A program made the translations under genes and the position numbers. DNA of 64,000 nt from Streptomyces canus (GTDB lineage Bacteria; Actinomycetota; Actinomycetes; Streptomycetales; Streptomycetaceae). Below, one piece after another: positions 17,726-25,841 of the stretch. Positions within the stretch are counted from its first letter, which is position 1, and the number at the start of each line of letters is the position of its first letter. The notes under the pieces were generated by a model that ran no database searches, was not told where the DNA came from, and was given only the letters and a program-made list of their open reading frames with translations. The stretch lies in the NCBI RefSeq assembly GCF_030816965.1, contig NZ_JAUSYQ010000002.1, positions 9,848,001 through 9,912,000 of the forward strand, in the 5' to 3' direction.

Positions 17726-17984
17726 TTGCCGCTCGGTATACCGCAGGTCACATCACCTTCACCCGGGGCAAAGGGTTTCAAAACCGGTTCGATCTTTCTA
17801 GGGAACGGCTCCAGTCACTCTCGCATGACCGGGGCATTCGTGGTCGGCGTCGTCGTCGGTGACCTGGAGCGGACGACTGCGGGTCCGACAGTGGGCGGGC
17901 ACCTGCGGCCGCCATGTCGGCCACGAAGGGGTCCATGTCTTTCTCGGGGAAGGTGAGACATGTCAGGCCCCGGCGGGCGGTCAG

Positions 17985-18440
17985 CGGCACGGCCAACCGA
18001 GCGGGCGCCGGGGCCGGTTGGGGCCGGAGTGGCGGCGGCCCGCAGTAGGGCGCCGGTGCCGCAGGCCGGGTCCAGGACGGTGCGGGCGAGGTCGGCGAGG
18101 TCGGCCATGAGGGCAGCCAGGTCGGCGGGGGTGAGCGTGTGCTGGCGCGGGTTGGCGTCGAGGTGCCGGCCGAGCAGGAACTCGAAGGTCTGCCGGGCGC
18201 CCGGCTCGGGGGCGCCCCCGCAGGAGGGGGCGGAGGGCAGGAGTTCCGGGCCGGTGGGGAGGTGAAGGGCGGGGTGGGTGTTCATGCGTGGCCCCGCCGG
18301 AGGGCACGTGCAGCCAGACGGCGAGCAGTTCGCCGCCCAGTCCGGCCGGGATGCCGATGGAGGCCGGGGCGCGGGAGCGGTGGACGTCGCGGCAGTCGAG
18401 CGCGTCGCGGCAGAAGAGCCGGATCGCACCGAGGCATAGT
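17985..18440 (-). pseudogene. Remnant of an N-6 adenine DNA methylase (HsdM-like)
   Basis: One minus frame from 18293 down to about 18010 reads TVLDPACGTGALLRAA, the S-adenosylmethionine motif I of N-6 adenine DNA methyltransferases, preceded by LTPADLAALMADLADLA. The upstream part continues only in another frame (GIPAGLGGELLAVWLHVPSG, 18300-18380), so there is at least one frameshift. There is no catalytic NPPF/Y motif and no C-terminal part. It lies in a 935-bp gap between the Rieske gene and the 2-oxoacid dehydrogenase operon. The remainder of the gap (17610-17984) has regulatory elements and no recognisable gene. Confidence 0.55.
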
Positions 18441-18456
18441 AATTAGAGAACCTCTC

Positions 18457-18486
18457 CAGTAACGTGCCCGCTGCTGGTTACTGTAG
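18457..18486. promoter_or_regulatory. Candidate operator: inverted repeat CAGTAAC-N13-GTTACTG plus CTGTAG
   Basis: CAGTAAC (18457-18463) and GTTACTG (18477-18483) are exact inverted repeats about 60 bp before the E1 alpha start. GTTACTG is fused to CTGTAG (18481-18486), a second recurring hexamer of the island. The size and spacing fit a dimeric TetR-type site. GTTACTGG also occurs upstream of the TetR gene at 22761. Confidence 0.5.
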
Positions 18487-18544
18487 ACCGGCACAACAAA
18501 GTCCGATTGCTGGAAACACCTCGCTCGGGGCGAAGGGGCGGACG

Positions 18545-19555
18545 ATGGCTCAAAGGGCATCGAAGAAGTCGGCCGATCCGGCCGCGAACCAGGCATCGGC
18601 GCAGGTCGTCAGGGATCTGCACGAGCGCATGGTGCGCATCCGCCTGTTCGAGACCGAGGCGGGAAAACTCATGGAAGCCGGCAAACTGCCGGGCTTCCTG
18701 CACCTCTACGTCGGCCAGGAGGCGGTCGCCGCGGGCGTGATGGCGGCCCTGCGCGACGACGACCAGATCACCTCCACACACCGCGGTCACGGGCATGCCG
18801 TGGCCAAGGGCGTCAGCTTCAAGCACATGTACTCCGAGCTGTACGGCCGCGTCACCGGCGCCTGCCTCGGCCGCGGCGGAAGCATGCACATCAACGACGT
18901 CTCCCTCGGCATGCTCGGCGCCAACGGCATCGTCGGCGCCGGCATCCCGATCGCCGTCGGAGCCGCCTTCGCCGCCCAGTACCGGGGCGAGGACAACATC
19001 GCCGTCACCTTCTTCGGAGACGGCGCCACCAACATCGGCGCCTTCCACGAGGCCGCCAACATGGCCGCCATCCTGCACCTGCCGGTGCTGTTCATCTGCG
19101 AGAACAACGGCTACGCCGAGTTCACCCCGCAGTCGAAGCACATGCTGATCACCGACGTCGCCGACCGGGCCGCGTCCTACGGCATGCCCAGTGTGATCGT
19201 CGACGGCATGGACGCGGTCGCCGTCCACCAGGCCACGGTCGAGGCCGTCGTACGCGCCCGGGCCGGCGAGGGTCCCATGTTCATCGAGGCCAAGACCTAC
19301 CGCTACTACGACCACCAGGGCGTCAAGGGACTGCGGCACCCCTACCGCTCGGACGCGGAGGTCGAGGAGTGGAAGGCCCGCGACGCGATCGACCTGCTCG
19401 AGGCCAGTGCCCTCGCCGACGGCACCGCCACCCGCGCCGAGCTCGACGACACCTGGCGGCGCACCCGCGACGAGATCGCCGAGGCCATCGCCTACGCCGA
19501 GGCCAGCCCGCTGCCCGACACCGCCGACCTGCTCCTCAACGTCTACTCGGGATGA
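18545..19555 (+). CDS. 2-oxoacid dehydrogenase E1 component, alpha subunit
   Basis: The 336-residue protein is a thiamine-diphosphate-dependent E1 alpha subunit of the pyruvate/acetoin/branched-chain type. FFGDGATNIGAFHEAANMAA to ICENNGY is the TPP/Mg site, and the phosphorylation-loop-like region YRYYDHQGVKGLRHPYRS is present. ATG 18545 follows GAAGGGGCGGACG. Its stop overlaps the E1 beta start (ATGA). The likely job is oxidative decarboxylation of a 2-oxoacid or cleavage of an acyloin produced by the pathway. Sequence alone does not separate these. Confidence 0.92.
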   Translation: MAQRASKKSADPAANQASAQVVRDLHERMVRIRLFETEAGKLMEAGKLPGFLHLYVGQEAVAAGVMAALRDDDQITSTHRGHGHAVAKGVSFKHMYSELYGRVTGACLGRGGSMHINDVSLGMLGANGIVGAGIPIAVGAAFAAQYRGEDNIAVTFFGDGATNIGAFHEAANMAAILHLPVLFICENNGYAEFTPQSKHMLITDVADRAASYGMPSVIVDGMDAVAVHQATVEAVVRARAGEGPMFIEAKTYRYYDHQGVKGLRHPYRSDAEVEEWKARDAIDLLEASALADGTATRAELDDTWRRTRDEIAEAIAYAEASPLPDTADLLLNVYSG

Positions 19556-20586
19556 CCGCCATGACCACCGTCTCCGAAGCGCCCGCCGTCGCCCCGGACG
19601 TCACGTCCCGCAAGCTCACCTATGTCAAGGCCTTCAACGAGGGCCTGGCGCAGGTCATGCGCGAGGACGAGAACGTCTTCGTCGCCGGGGAGGACGTCGC
19701 CGGGTACGGCGGTGTCTTCCGGATGTTCGACAACCTGCTCGACGAGTTCGGCCCCCGCCGCATGATCGACACCCCGATCTCCGAGGCCGCGCTCGTCGGC
19801 CTGGGCGTGGGCGCCGCCGCCCGGGGACTGCGCCCCGTCGTCGACCTGATGTTCATGGACTTCATCGGCGTCTGCCTGGACCAGATCGTCAACCAGGCCG
19901 CCAAGATGAAGTACATGTTCGGCGGCTCGGTCTCCGTGCCGCTCACCATCACCACCGCCTCCGGCGCGGGCCTCGGCGCCGCCGCCCAGCACAGCCAGAG
20001 CCTGGAGGCCTGGCTCGCGCACGTGCCCGGCCTCAAGGTCGTGATGCCGTGCGACGCCTACACCGCCAAGGGCCTGACCGTCTCCGCGATCCGCGACAAC
20101 AACCCGGTCGTCGTCATGCTCAACAAGGTCCTGCTGGGCAGCAAGAGCGAGGTCCCCGAGCAGATCTACGGCATCCCGCTCGGCCAGGCCCACACCGCGC
20201 GGCACGGCTCCGACGTCACCGTCATCGCCCTCGGCCGCATGGTGGGCGAGGCCCTCGCGGCGGCCGAGGAACTGGCAGCCGAAGGCATCGAGGTCGAGGT
20301 CATCGACCCGCGCACCGTGCAGCCGCTGGACACCGAGACCATGATCGCCTCCGTGCGGCGCACCAACCGGGTCCTCGTGGTGCACGAGGCCGTGACCTTC
20401 GGCGGGCTCGGCGGGGAGATCGCCGCCCAGATCCAGGACGCGGCCTTCGACTACCTGGACGCTCCGGTCCTGCGCATCGGCGCACCCTTCTCCCCGGTGC
20501 CCTTCTCCCCGGTGCTGGAGAAGGCCTACGTGCCCGACCAGGCCCGCATCGTGCAGGGCTGCCGTCGTCTCCTCGAAAGGTCGTGA
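19552..20586 (+). CDS. 2-oxoacid dehydrogenase E1 component, beta subunit
   Basis: The 344-residue beta subunit has FVAGEDVAGYGGVFRM, DTPISEAALVGLGVGAAARG with the conserved Glu that activates TPP, and the C-terminal transketolase domain IDPRTVQPLDTETM. ATG 19552 overlaps the alpha-subunit stop by four bases. The tail APFSPVPFSPVLEKAYVP is typical for E1 beta. It forms an alpha2beta2 E1 with the upstream gene product. Confidence 0.93.
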   Translation: MTAMTTVSEAPAVAPDVTSRKLTYVKAFNEGLAQVMREDENVFVAGEDVAGYGGVFRMFDNLLDEFGPRRMIDTPISEAALVGLGVGAAARGLRPVVDLMFMDFIGVCLDQIVNQAAKMKYMFGGSVSVPLTITTASGAGLGAAAQHSQSLEAWLAHVPGLKVVMPCDAYTAKGLTVSAIRDNNPVVVMLNKVLLGSKSEVPEQIYGIPLGQAHTARHGSDVTVIALGRMVGEALAAAEELAAEGIEVEVIDPRTVQPLDTETMIASVRRTNRVLVVHEAVTFGGLGGEIAAQIQDAAFDYLDAPVLRIGAPFSPVPFSPVLEKAYVPDQARIVQGCRRLLERS

Positions 20587-20590
20587 CCGG

Positions 20591-21985
20591 ATGGCGGTCG
20601 AGGTTCTGCTGCCGAAGATCGGCCTGACCATGCAGGAAGGCACGATCGACGAGTGGCTCGTGCCGACCGGTGGCGCGGTCTCGGAAGGTGACGCCCTGCT
20701 GCGGCTGGCCACCGACAAGGTCGACGTGGACGTCGAGGCGGAGGCCGGGGGCCTGTTCCACCCCCTGGTCCAGGCCGGGGCGACCCTTCCGGCAGGGGCG
20801 CTGATCGGCTGGCTGCTGGCCGAAGGGGAGGAGCTGCCGGTATCCGGGGGGTCTGTGCCCACCGGGCCTGTGGACGCCGGCCCGGCGGACGCGGTGTCGG
20901 CAGGAGTTCCCCCTGTGGCGGCGTCCCTCAGTGGGAACGGTGGGCTCAACGGCTCGGGGGACCGGCTCCTGGCTTCACCGAACGCCCGGCGGGTGGCCGC
21001 CGAGACCGGTGTCGACCTGACCGCCGTACGCGGTACGGGGCCCGGTGGCCGGATCGTCTCCGAGGACGTGGAGGAGTACCTGCTCGCCTCGGCGGCGCAG
21101 CAGCCCGTCGTCCTCTCGGCGGACCCGGTCACCCCCACCTCCCCCCTGGTCCGCCGGCTGGCGAAGGAACGGGGCATCGACCTCGCGGACGTACACCCCA
21201 CCGGTGCGGGCGGGCGGATCAGACGCGCCGACCTCGACGCCGTCACCCCGGCGTCCGCACCGGCGTCGGCCCGCCAGGCCACCGCGTCGCCACAGGCCGG
21301 GGAGGTCGTCCCGCTGACCGGGATGCGCGGCGTCATTGCCGGCCGGATGCACGCCAGCCTCCAGGAGATGGCGCAGCTGACACACGGCTACGAAGTGCGC
21401 ATGGACGCCGTCGTGGCCCTGCGGGAGCAACTCAAGCAGGAGTGGGCGGACAGCGCCCTGGCCGTGCCCAGCCTGGGCGACTTCCTGATGAAGGCCGCCG
21501 CACTGGCCCTGAGGGACCATCCGCTGCTCAACGCCGGAGTGCTCGAGGACGGCATCCACCTGTTCGAGGACATCCACCTCGGGTTCGCGGTCGCGGTGCC
21601 GAACGGCCTGCTCGTTCCCGTGATCCAGGACGCGGCGGACCTGTCGCTGCCCGAAATGGCCCGCTGCTCCCGGGAGTTGGCCGAGAACGCCCGCGCCGGC
21701 CGGATCTCTCCGGCACAGTTGGAGGGCGCCACCTTCACCGTCACCTCACTGGGTGGGTACGGCGTCGACTTCTTCACTCCCGTGGTCAATCCCGGCAACG
21801 TGGCCATCCTCGGCGTGGGCAGGCTCCGGGACGGCGTCGAGTGGGTCGACGACCAGCCGCGGCGGACGCGCGTGCTCACCCTGAGTCTCACCTTCGACCA
21901 CCGTGCCGTCGACGGGGCTCCGGCGGCCGAGTACCTGCGCACGCTCGGTGAACTGCTGCGCAAGCCGTTGCGGTTGCTGCTCTGA
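20591..21985 (+). CDS. Dihydrolipoamide acyltransferase (E2) with two peripheral subunit-binding domains
   Basis: The 464-residue protein has one N-terminal lipoyl domain with the modified Lys43 in ATDKVDV. Two tandem E1/E3-binding-type domains follow: NARRVAAETGVDLTAVRGTG (from about residue 136) and VRRLAKERGIDLADVHPTG (from about 186). The catalytic acyltransferase domain ends in FDHRAVDGAP, with His437 and Asp441. One binding domain is the norm, so the duplication is notable. The start is 4 bp after the E1 beta stop. No dihydrolipoyl dehydrogenase (E3) follows, so the complex must borrow one from elsewhere. Confidence 0.92.
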   Translation: MAVEVLLPKIGLTMQEGTIDEWLVPTGGAVSEGDALLRLATDKVDVDVEAEAGGLFHPLVQAGATLPAGALIGWLLAEGEELPVSGGSVPTGPVDAGPADAVSAGVPPVAASLSGNGGLNGSGDRLLASPNARRVAAETGVDLTAVRGTGPGGRIVSEDVEEYLLASAAQQPVVLSADPVTPTSPLVRRLAKERGIDLADVHPTGAGGRIRRADLDAVTPASAPASARQATASPQAGEVVPLTGMRGVIAGRMHASLQEMAQLTHGYEVRMDAVVALREQLKQEWADSALAVPSLGDFLMKAAALALRDHPLLNAGVLEDGIHLFEDIHLGFAVAVPNGLLVPVIQDAADLSLPEMARCSRELAENARAGRISPAQLEGATFTVTSLGGYGVDFFTPVVNPGNVAILGVGRLRDGVEWVDDQPRRTRVLTLSLTFDHRAVDGAPAAEYLRTLGELLRKPLRLLL

Positions 21986-22028
21986 CGTCGTCTCCGGGGG
22001 CCCGCAGCCCGTTCTTCCGGCGGACCGC

Positions 22029-22640
22029 TCAGCCCTCCGCCACCGGATCGGCGATCCGCTCCGCGAGGCGGCCCACCTCGCGGAGGAAGGAGCGGTGCCC
22101 CAGGGAGCGGTACGCCTCGTCCCCCCGCGCCTGTGAGATCGCCGCGGTCTCCAGCAGCGCCAGCACACCCAGGCCGATCACCGCCGCCTCCGCGTCCGTG
22201 ACCGGCCCACTGGCCTTGCGGACCAGCCGCACCAGGTCCTCCAGCAACCGCGTGCGGACCTCGTGCCGCAGCCCCTCCGCCTCCTGGCTCATACCGGCCG
22301 AGGACACGAAGAAGACGGTGGCGGCGGAACGGTGTTCGCCCAGCCAGGCCACCAGAGCCGTGACGGCAGGACCGATGTCCGTGCCCGGGGTGTGGTTCTC
22401 CGCGAGCGTCTCCACCTGCTCGCGCAGCGCCGCGGCGAACACCTGCATGCCCTCCACGAGCACCTGGTCCTTGGAGGAGAAGTGGTAGTACACCGCGGCC
22501 GACGTCATCTCCGCCCGCGCGGCGATGTCGGCCACCGTCACCTCGTCCGGAGGCTGGGTGGCGAACAGCTCCGTGGCCGCCTCGATCACCCACTGCCTGC
22601 GCGAGGGGCGGTGAGCGGCGCGGGTTCCGGATGTAGTCAT
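22029..22640 (-). CDS. TetR family transcriptional regulator
   Basis: The 203-residue protein has an N-terminal helix-turn-helix (VTVADIAARAEMTSAAVYYHFSS) and a helical ligand-binding domain. No clear ribosome binding site precedes ATG 22640, so it may be leaderless or start slightly differently. It is divergent from the second TetR gene at 22761 and shares with it the segment AHRPSRRQ before the DNA-binding helices. It probably represses part of the surrounding catabolic island; the ligand is likely a CoA thioester or free acid, by analogy with other catabolic TetRs. Confidence 0.9.
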   Translation of the reverse strand: MTTSGTRAAHRPSRRQWVIEAATELFATQPPDEVTVADIAARAEMTSAAVYYHFSSKDQVLVEGMQVFAAALREQVETLAENHTPGTDIGPAVTALVAWLGEHRSAATVFFVSSAGMSQEAEGLRHEVRTRLLEDLVRLVRKASGPVTDAEAAVIGLGVLALLETAAISQARGDEAYRSLGHRSFLREVGRLAERIADPVAEG

Positions 22641-22714
22641 GGTGTCAAGTATGCCGTGATCTTTCTGTACCCGTACCGCGCGGACACCAGGAATTACGGT
22701 CCCGGCCAGGCAGA

Positions 22715-22722
22715 GTTACTGG
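22715..22722 (+). promoter_or_regulatory. Candidate operator GTTACTGG between divergent TetR genes
   Basis: GTTACTGG at 22715-22722 repeats the element upstream of the E1 alpha gene (GTTACTG and its reverse copy). It lies about 40 bp before the 22761 TetR start. CTTTCT at 22661-22666 in the same intergenic region resembles the AGAAA element in reverse. Autoregulation is the natural reading, but it is not proven. Confidence 0.35.
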
Positions 22723-22760
22723 ATAGCATGGTGAGTACCGTCGGGCGTACAGGGAGCAGC

Positions 22761-23414
22761 ATGGCCACGAAGCAGAACGGCAAGCAACCGGCCCACCGTC
22801 CCTCGCGGCGGCAGCACATCATCGCGGCCGCGGTCAGGGTGTTCGGACGCAACGGGTTCGCCGAGACCAGCGTGCAGGACATCGCGGACGAGGCACAGGT
22901 GGTGCCCACGGCCGTCTACTACCACTTCGCCGGCAAGGAGGAGCTGCTCGAACTGTCCATGCGGCGGGTCTTCGACCAGCTGAACGCGGTCGTGGAGGCG
23001 GCCCGGCCGGAGTCCGAGCCGGGTGACGCCGAGAGCCTGGTGCGGGTCATCGACGCCGTGTGGGACTGGGTGGAGAAGAACCCGGACGAGGCCCGCCTCT
23101 ACCAGGTCCAGGTCGCCTCCGCCAACGGCAACGTCAAGGCGCTGCGCGACGAGTTCGAGCAGCGGCACATCCAGCGGGCGTACGACTATCTGCCGGACGG
23201 CACCACCCGTAACCCGCGGGCGGCCAAGTCGCGGCATGCGTCGCAGGCGCTCGCCGTGCGCACGCTGATCAGTACGACCATCCTCGTCACCGCGCTGCGG
23301 GCGGAGGGCGGGCCGCTGTCCGGGCTGCCGTCCCGGTCCGTACAGGAAGCCGTCAGGGCGTTGGCGCTGCGCATCGTCGCCGCCGACCGGGGGAGCGCGG
23401 CCGCACCGGCGTGA
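22761..23414 (+). CDS. TetR family transcriptional regulator
   Basis: The 217-residue protein has the helix-turn-helix SVQDIADEAQVVPTAVYYHFAG and a C-terminal domain of the KstR2/FadR-like length. ATG 22761 is preferred because GGGAG lies 5 bases upstream; an in-frame ATG at 22728 lacks a good site. It shares AHRPSRRQ with the divergent TetR at 22640, suggesting the pair arose by duplication. Candidate operators near it also occur before other operons of the island. Confidence 0.9.
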   Translation: MATKQNGKQPAHRPSRRQHIIAAAVRVFGRNGFAETSVQDIADEAQVVPTAVYYHFAGKEELLELSMRRVFDQLNAVVEAARPESEPGDAESLVRVIDAVWDWVEKNPDEARLYQVQVASANGNVKALRDEFEQRHIQRAYDYLPDGTTRNPRAAKSRHASQALAVRTLISTTILVTALRAEGGPLSGLPSRSVQEAVRALALRIVAADRGSAAAPA

Positions 23415-23475
23415 GACCGCCCTCGGGCACGTCTCAGCGGAGCCGGTCACCAGGGCGGCGGATGGCGGACCTGGC

Positions 23476-24180
23476 TCACCAGGACAGTGGCCGGCGGCCG
23501 GCGAACAGCCCGCCCGTCGTCTCGTCGCCGTCGGGGAGGGTCGCCAGCCAGACGGGCGTGTCCGCGCCCTCCTCCGGCCCGCGCGGGGCGGACGGACCGC
23601 CCATGCCGCTGCGGGTCCACCCGGGGTCGGCCGCGTTGACCAGGACACCCGTGCCGGACAGCTCGCCGGCGAGCATCCGCGTGAAGGCGTTGAGCGCGGT
23701 CTTGGAGACGCGGTAGGCCGGGTGCCGGCCGGAGTCCATCAGCGCCAGGGAGCCGTACGAGCTGGTGAGGTTGACCACCCGTCCGTAGCCGGCCCGCACC
23801 ATGCCCGGGACGACGGCCTCGGCCACCCGCCAGGCGCCTACGAGATTGACGTCCAGGGTGGCGCGCAGGACCTCCTCATCGACGTACGGGGGCCGCAACT
23901 CGCCGTCCAGGGACACTCCCGCGTTGTTCACCAGCACGTCCACCCCGCCGCCGGTCAGCTCCGCGGCCTCCCGCACCGCTTCGGTGACGCTCTTCGCGGA
24001 ACTCACGTCCAGGGCCAGCGGCAGCGCTCCCCGGCCGATGGTGCGGCACGCCTCCTCGGCGGCCTCCGGCTGCCGTGCCGCGACCAGTACCCGCAGCCCC
24101 CGCTCCACGAGTTGCCGGCAGATCTCCACGCCGATCCCGCGAGCGCCGCCGGTGACCAGGGCGGTTCTGATCTCGCTCAT
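23476..24180 (-). CDS. SDR family oxidoreductase
   Basis: The 234-residue short-chain dehydrogenase has TGGARGIG (residues 10-17), NNAGVSLDGE, the catalytic YRVSK, and DPGWTRSGMGG. The last is the pattern of the smaller carbonyl-reductase-like SDRs that act as monomers. RBS AAGGGA precedes ATG 24180. It is the last gene of the long minus-strand operon 31167-23476 and lies 21 bp after the thiolase-like gene. Reduction or oxidation of an aldehyde or ketone released by the upstream aldolase-type pair is a reasonable guess. Confidence 0.9.
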   Translation of the reverse strand: MSEIRTALVTGGARGIGVEICRQLVERGLRVLVAARQPEAAEEACRTIGRGALPLALDVSSAKSVTEAVREAAELTGGGVDVLVNNAGVSLDGELRPPYVDEEVLRATLDVNLVGAWRVAEAVVPGMVRAGYGRVVNLTSSYGSLALMDSGRHPAYRVSKTALNAFTRMLAGELSGTGVLVNAADPGWTRSGMGGPSAPRGPEEGADTPVWLATLPDGDETTGGLFAGRRPLSW

Positions 24181-24201
24181 GGCGATTCCCTTCGACTGCG
24201 G

Positions 24202-25356
24202 TCAGACCGTCAGTACCGCGCAGGCACTGATCCCGGGCGCCCCGTACACGTGGGTGAAACCCACCCGTGGGCCGCCGGGCACCTGCACCCCCGGCGCGCG
24301 GCCCTGCAACTGCCGTACGACCTCGTGGAACTGGCGCAGCCCGGAGGCGCCCACCGGCTCGCCACCGGCCAGGCAGCCGCCGTCGGTGTTGACCGGGATC
24401 CGGCCGGTGGGGTCGGTGGCACCCGAGGCCAGCAGCTCCGGCTGCTCGCCGTGCCCGCACAGCCCGGTCTCCGCCAGGTGGATCAGGTCGGAACCGCTGT
24501 CGGTGTCCTGCAACTGCGCGACCTGGACGTCCGAGGGCCTCAGACCGGCGCCGCGGAAGACGGCCTCGGCCGCGTCCACGCTGGGGCTGCGGTGCGGTCC
24601 CGGCGGCAGCCAAGGAGCGAACACCTCGAACGAGCCGAACCGTCTGGTCCGGAAGGCCAACGAGGCCAGCTTCACCGGGCGTTCGCACAGATCGAAGGCG
24701 CGGTCCCCGCGGGCGAGGACCAGCGCCGCCGCGCCCTGGCCCGGCGAGCAGAACATGTACTGGGTGAGCGGCGGGCTGACCTCGGCGGAACCCAGGATCT
24801 CCTCCTCCGTCAGCTCCTTGCGCCGCCACGCCAGAGGGTGGCGGGAGCCGTTGCGGAAGGCGCGTGCCGCCACCGCCGCCAATGCCCGCTCAGGAATGGC
24901 GTACTCGTGCAGATACCGCTGCGTCTTCAGCGCGAAGAACTGGGTCGTCAACATCATTCCCGTCTCCGCGTACCAGTCGCCGAGCCCGTAACGGGCCGCG
25001 GAGACATGGAACGCGCCCCGTTCGTGCTTGTCGAAGCCGACGGCGAGTCCGAGCGACGCCTCGCCCGCCCGCAGCGCGTTGGCGACGGCGAGCACCGTCG
25101 AGGCGCCGGTCGCGCAGCCGTTCTGCACATTGACGAACGGCACTCCGGTCAGCCCCAGACGGCCCACCAGGGTGTCGGGCTTGCCGGACACGTCGGAGCC
25201 GCCGGCCGCGTACCCGATGTCCGCCCAGGCGACACCGGCGTCGGCCAGTGCCTCCCGTATCGCCCGTTCGGCCATGTCCATACCGCTGACGCTCTCGTCC
25301 CGGCCGAAGGGATGCATGCCGCATCCGACCACGTAGACCTCGTCGGTGCGGCTCAT
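24202..25356 (-). CDS. Lipid-transfer protein/thiolase-fold enzyme (Ltp-like aldolase or thiolase)
   Basis: The 384-residue protein has the thiolase fold of the SCP-x/Ltp group. NVQNGCATGAS places the nucleophile-position Cys at residue 81. The C-terminal active-site segment reads GGEPVGASGLRQ, with Glu333 where biosynthetic and degradative thiolases have His. Its ATG overlaps the DUF35 stop by four bases (25353-25356). The tandem thiolase-fold/DUF35 arrangement is that of the steroid side-chain retro-aldolase Ltp2 with its ChsH2-type DUF35 partner. Retro-aldol cleavage of a beta-hydroxyacyl-CoA is therefore as likely as thiolysis. Confidence 0.87.
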   Translation of the reverse strand: MSRTDEVYVVGCGMHPFGRDESVSGMDMAERAIREALADAGVAWADIGYAAGGSDVSGKPDTLVGRLGLTGVPFVNVQNGCATGASTVLAVANALRAGEASLGLAVGFDKHERGAFHVSAARYGLGDWYAETGMMLTTQFFALKTQRYLHEYAIPERALAAVAARAFRNGSRHPLAWRRKELTEEEILGSAEVSPPLTQYMFCSPGQGAAALVLARGDRAFDLCERPVKLASLAFRTRRFGSFEVFAPWLPPGPHRSPSVDAAEAVFRGAGLRPSDVQVAQLQDTDSGSDLIHLAETGLCGHGEQPELLASGATDPTGRIPVNTDGGCLAGGEPVGASGLRQFHEVVRQLQGRAPGVQVPGGPRVGFTHVYGAPGISACAVLTV

Positions 25357-25772
25357 CGCTCGTCCTCGGCAGCCGAGCCGAAGGCGAAGGTCAGGATCTG
25401 GGTCCCGTCCTCGTCGCGGTACGCCTCGACCGTGGTCAGCCGGACCGGCAGCCCGATCCGGATCAGCCGGCGGGGTATGTCGAGGCGTGCCTCGACCAGG
25501 ACCTCCCCGAGGTCGACATAGCCGAGGGCGTACGGCTGGTGGCCCTCGGCCGGTGGGCGGTACGGCTCTTTGGGCCGGAACGACTGCACCGTCCACGACC
25601 AGATCTCGCCACTGTCCGGCAGTACGTGCGCGGCCATCGCCCCGTCCGAGCACCTGGGGCAGGAGTCCTGCCGGGGAAAGACGACGGTGCGGCACCCGGT
25701 GCAGCGCGCGCCCAGGAGGCGCGGCGGATCCGCGCCGTCGAAGAGGCTCTCGTCGACGAGTCTGGTGGTCAT
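25353..25772 (-). CDS. DUF35/OB-fold zinc-ribbon protein
   Basis: The 139-residue protein has an N-terminal zinc ribbon with Cys24, Cys27, Cys38 and Cys41 (CTGC and CPRC) and a C-terminal OB fold. This is the family that forms obligate complexes with Ltp-type thiolase-fold enzymes or hydratases and helps bind the CoA ester. ATG 25772 follows GAAGGAGG. It is immediately upstream of, and overlaps, the thiolase-fold gene, so the two should form one enzyme. Confidence 0.9.
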   Translation of the reverse strand: MTTRLVDESLFDGADPPRLLGARCTGCRTVVFPRQDSCPRCSDGAMAAHVLPDSGEIWSWTVQSFRPKEPYRPPAEGHQPYALGYVDLGEVLVEARLDIPRRLIRIGLPVRLTTVEAYRDEDGTQILTFAFGSAAEDER

Positions 25773-25841
25773 GCCGCCCTCCTTCTTCCTGCCGTCACCG
25801 GTCGGCCCCTTCCGACGTCACCGGTCGCTTCCGTCCCGCCG

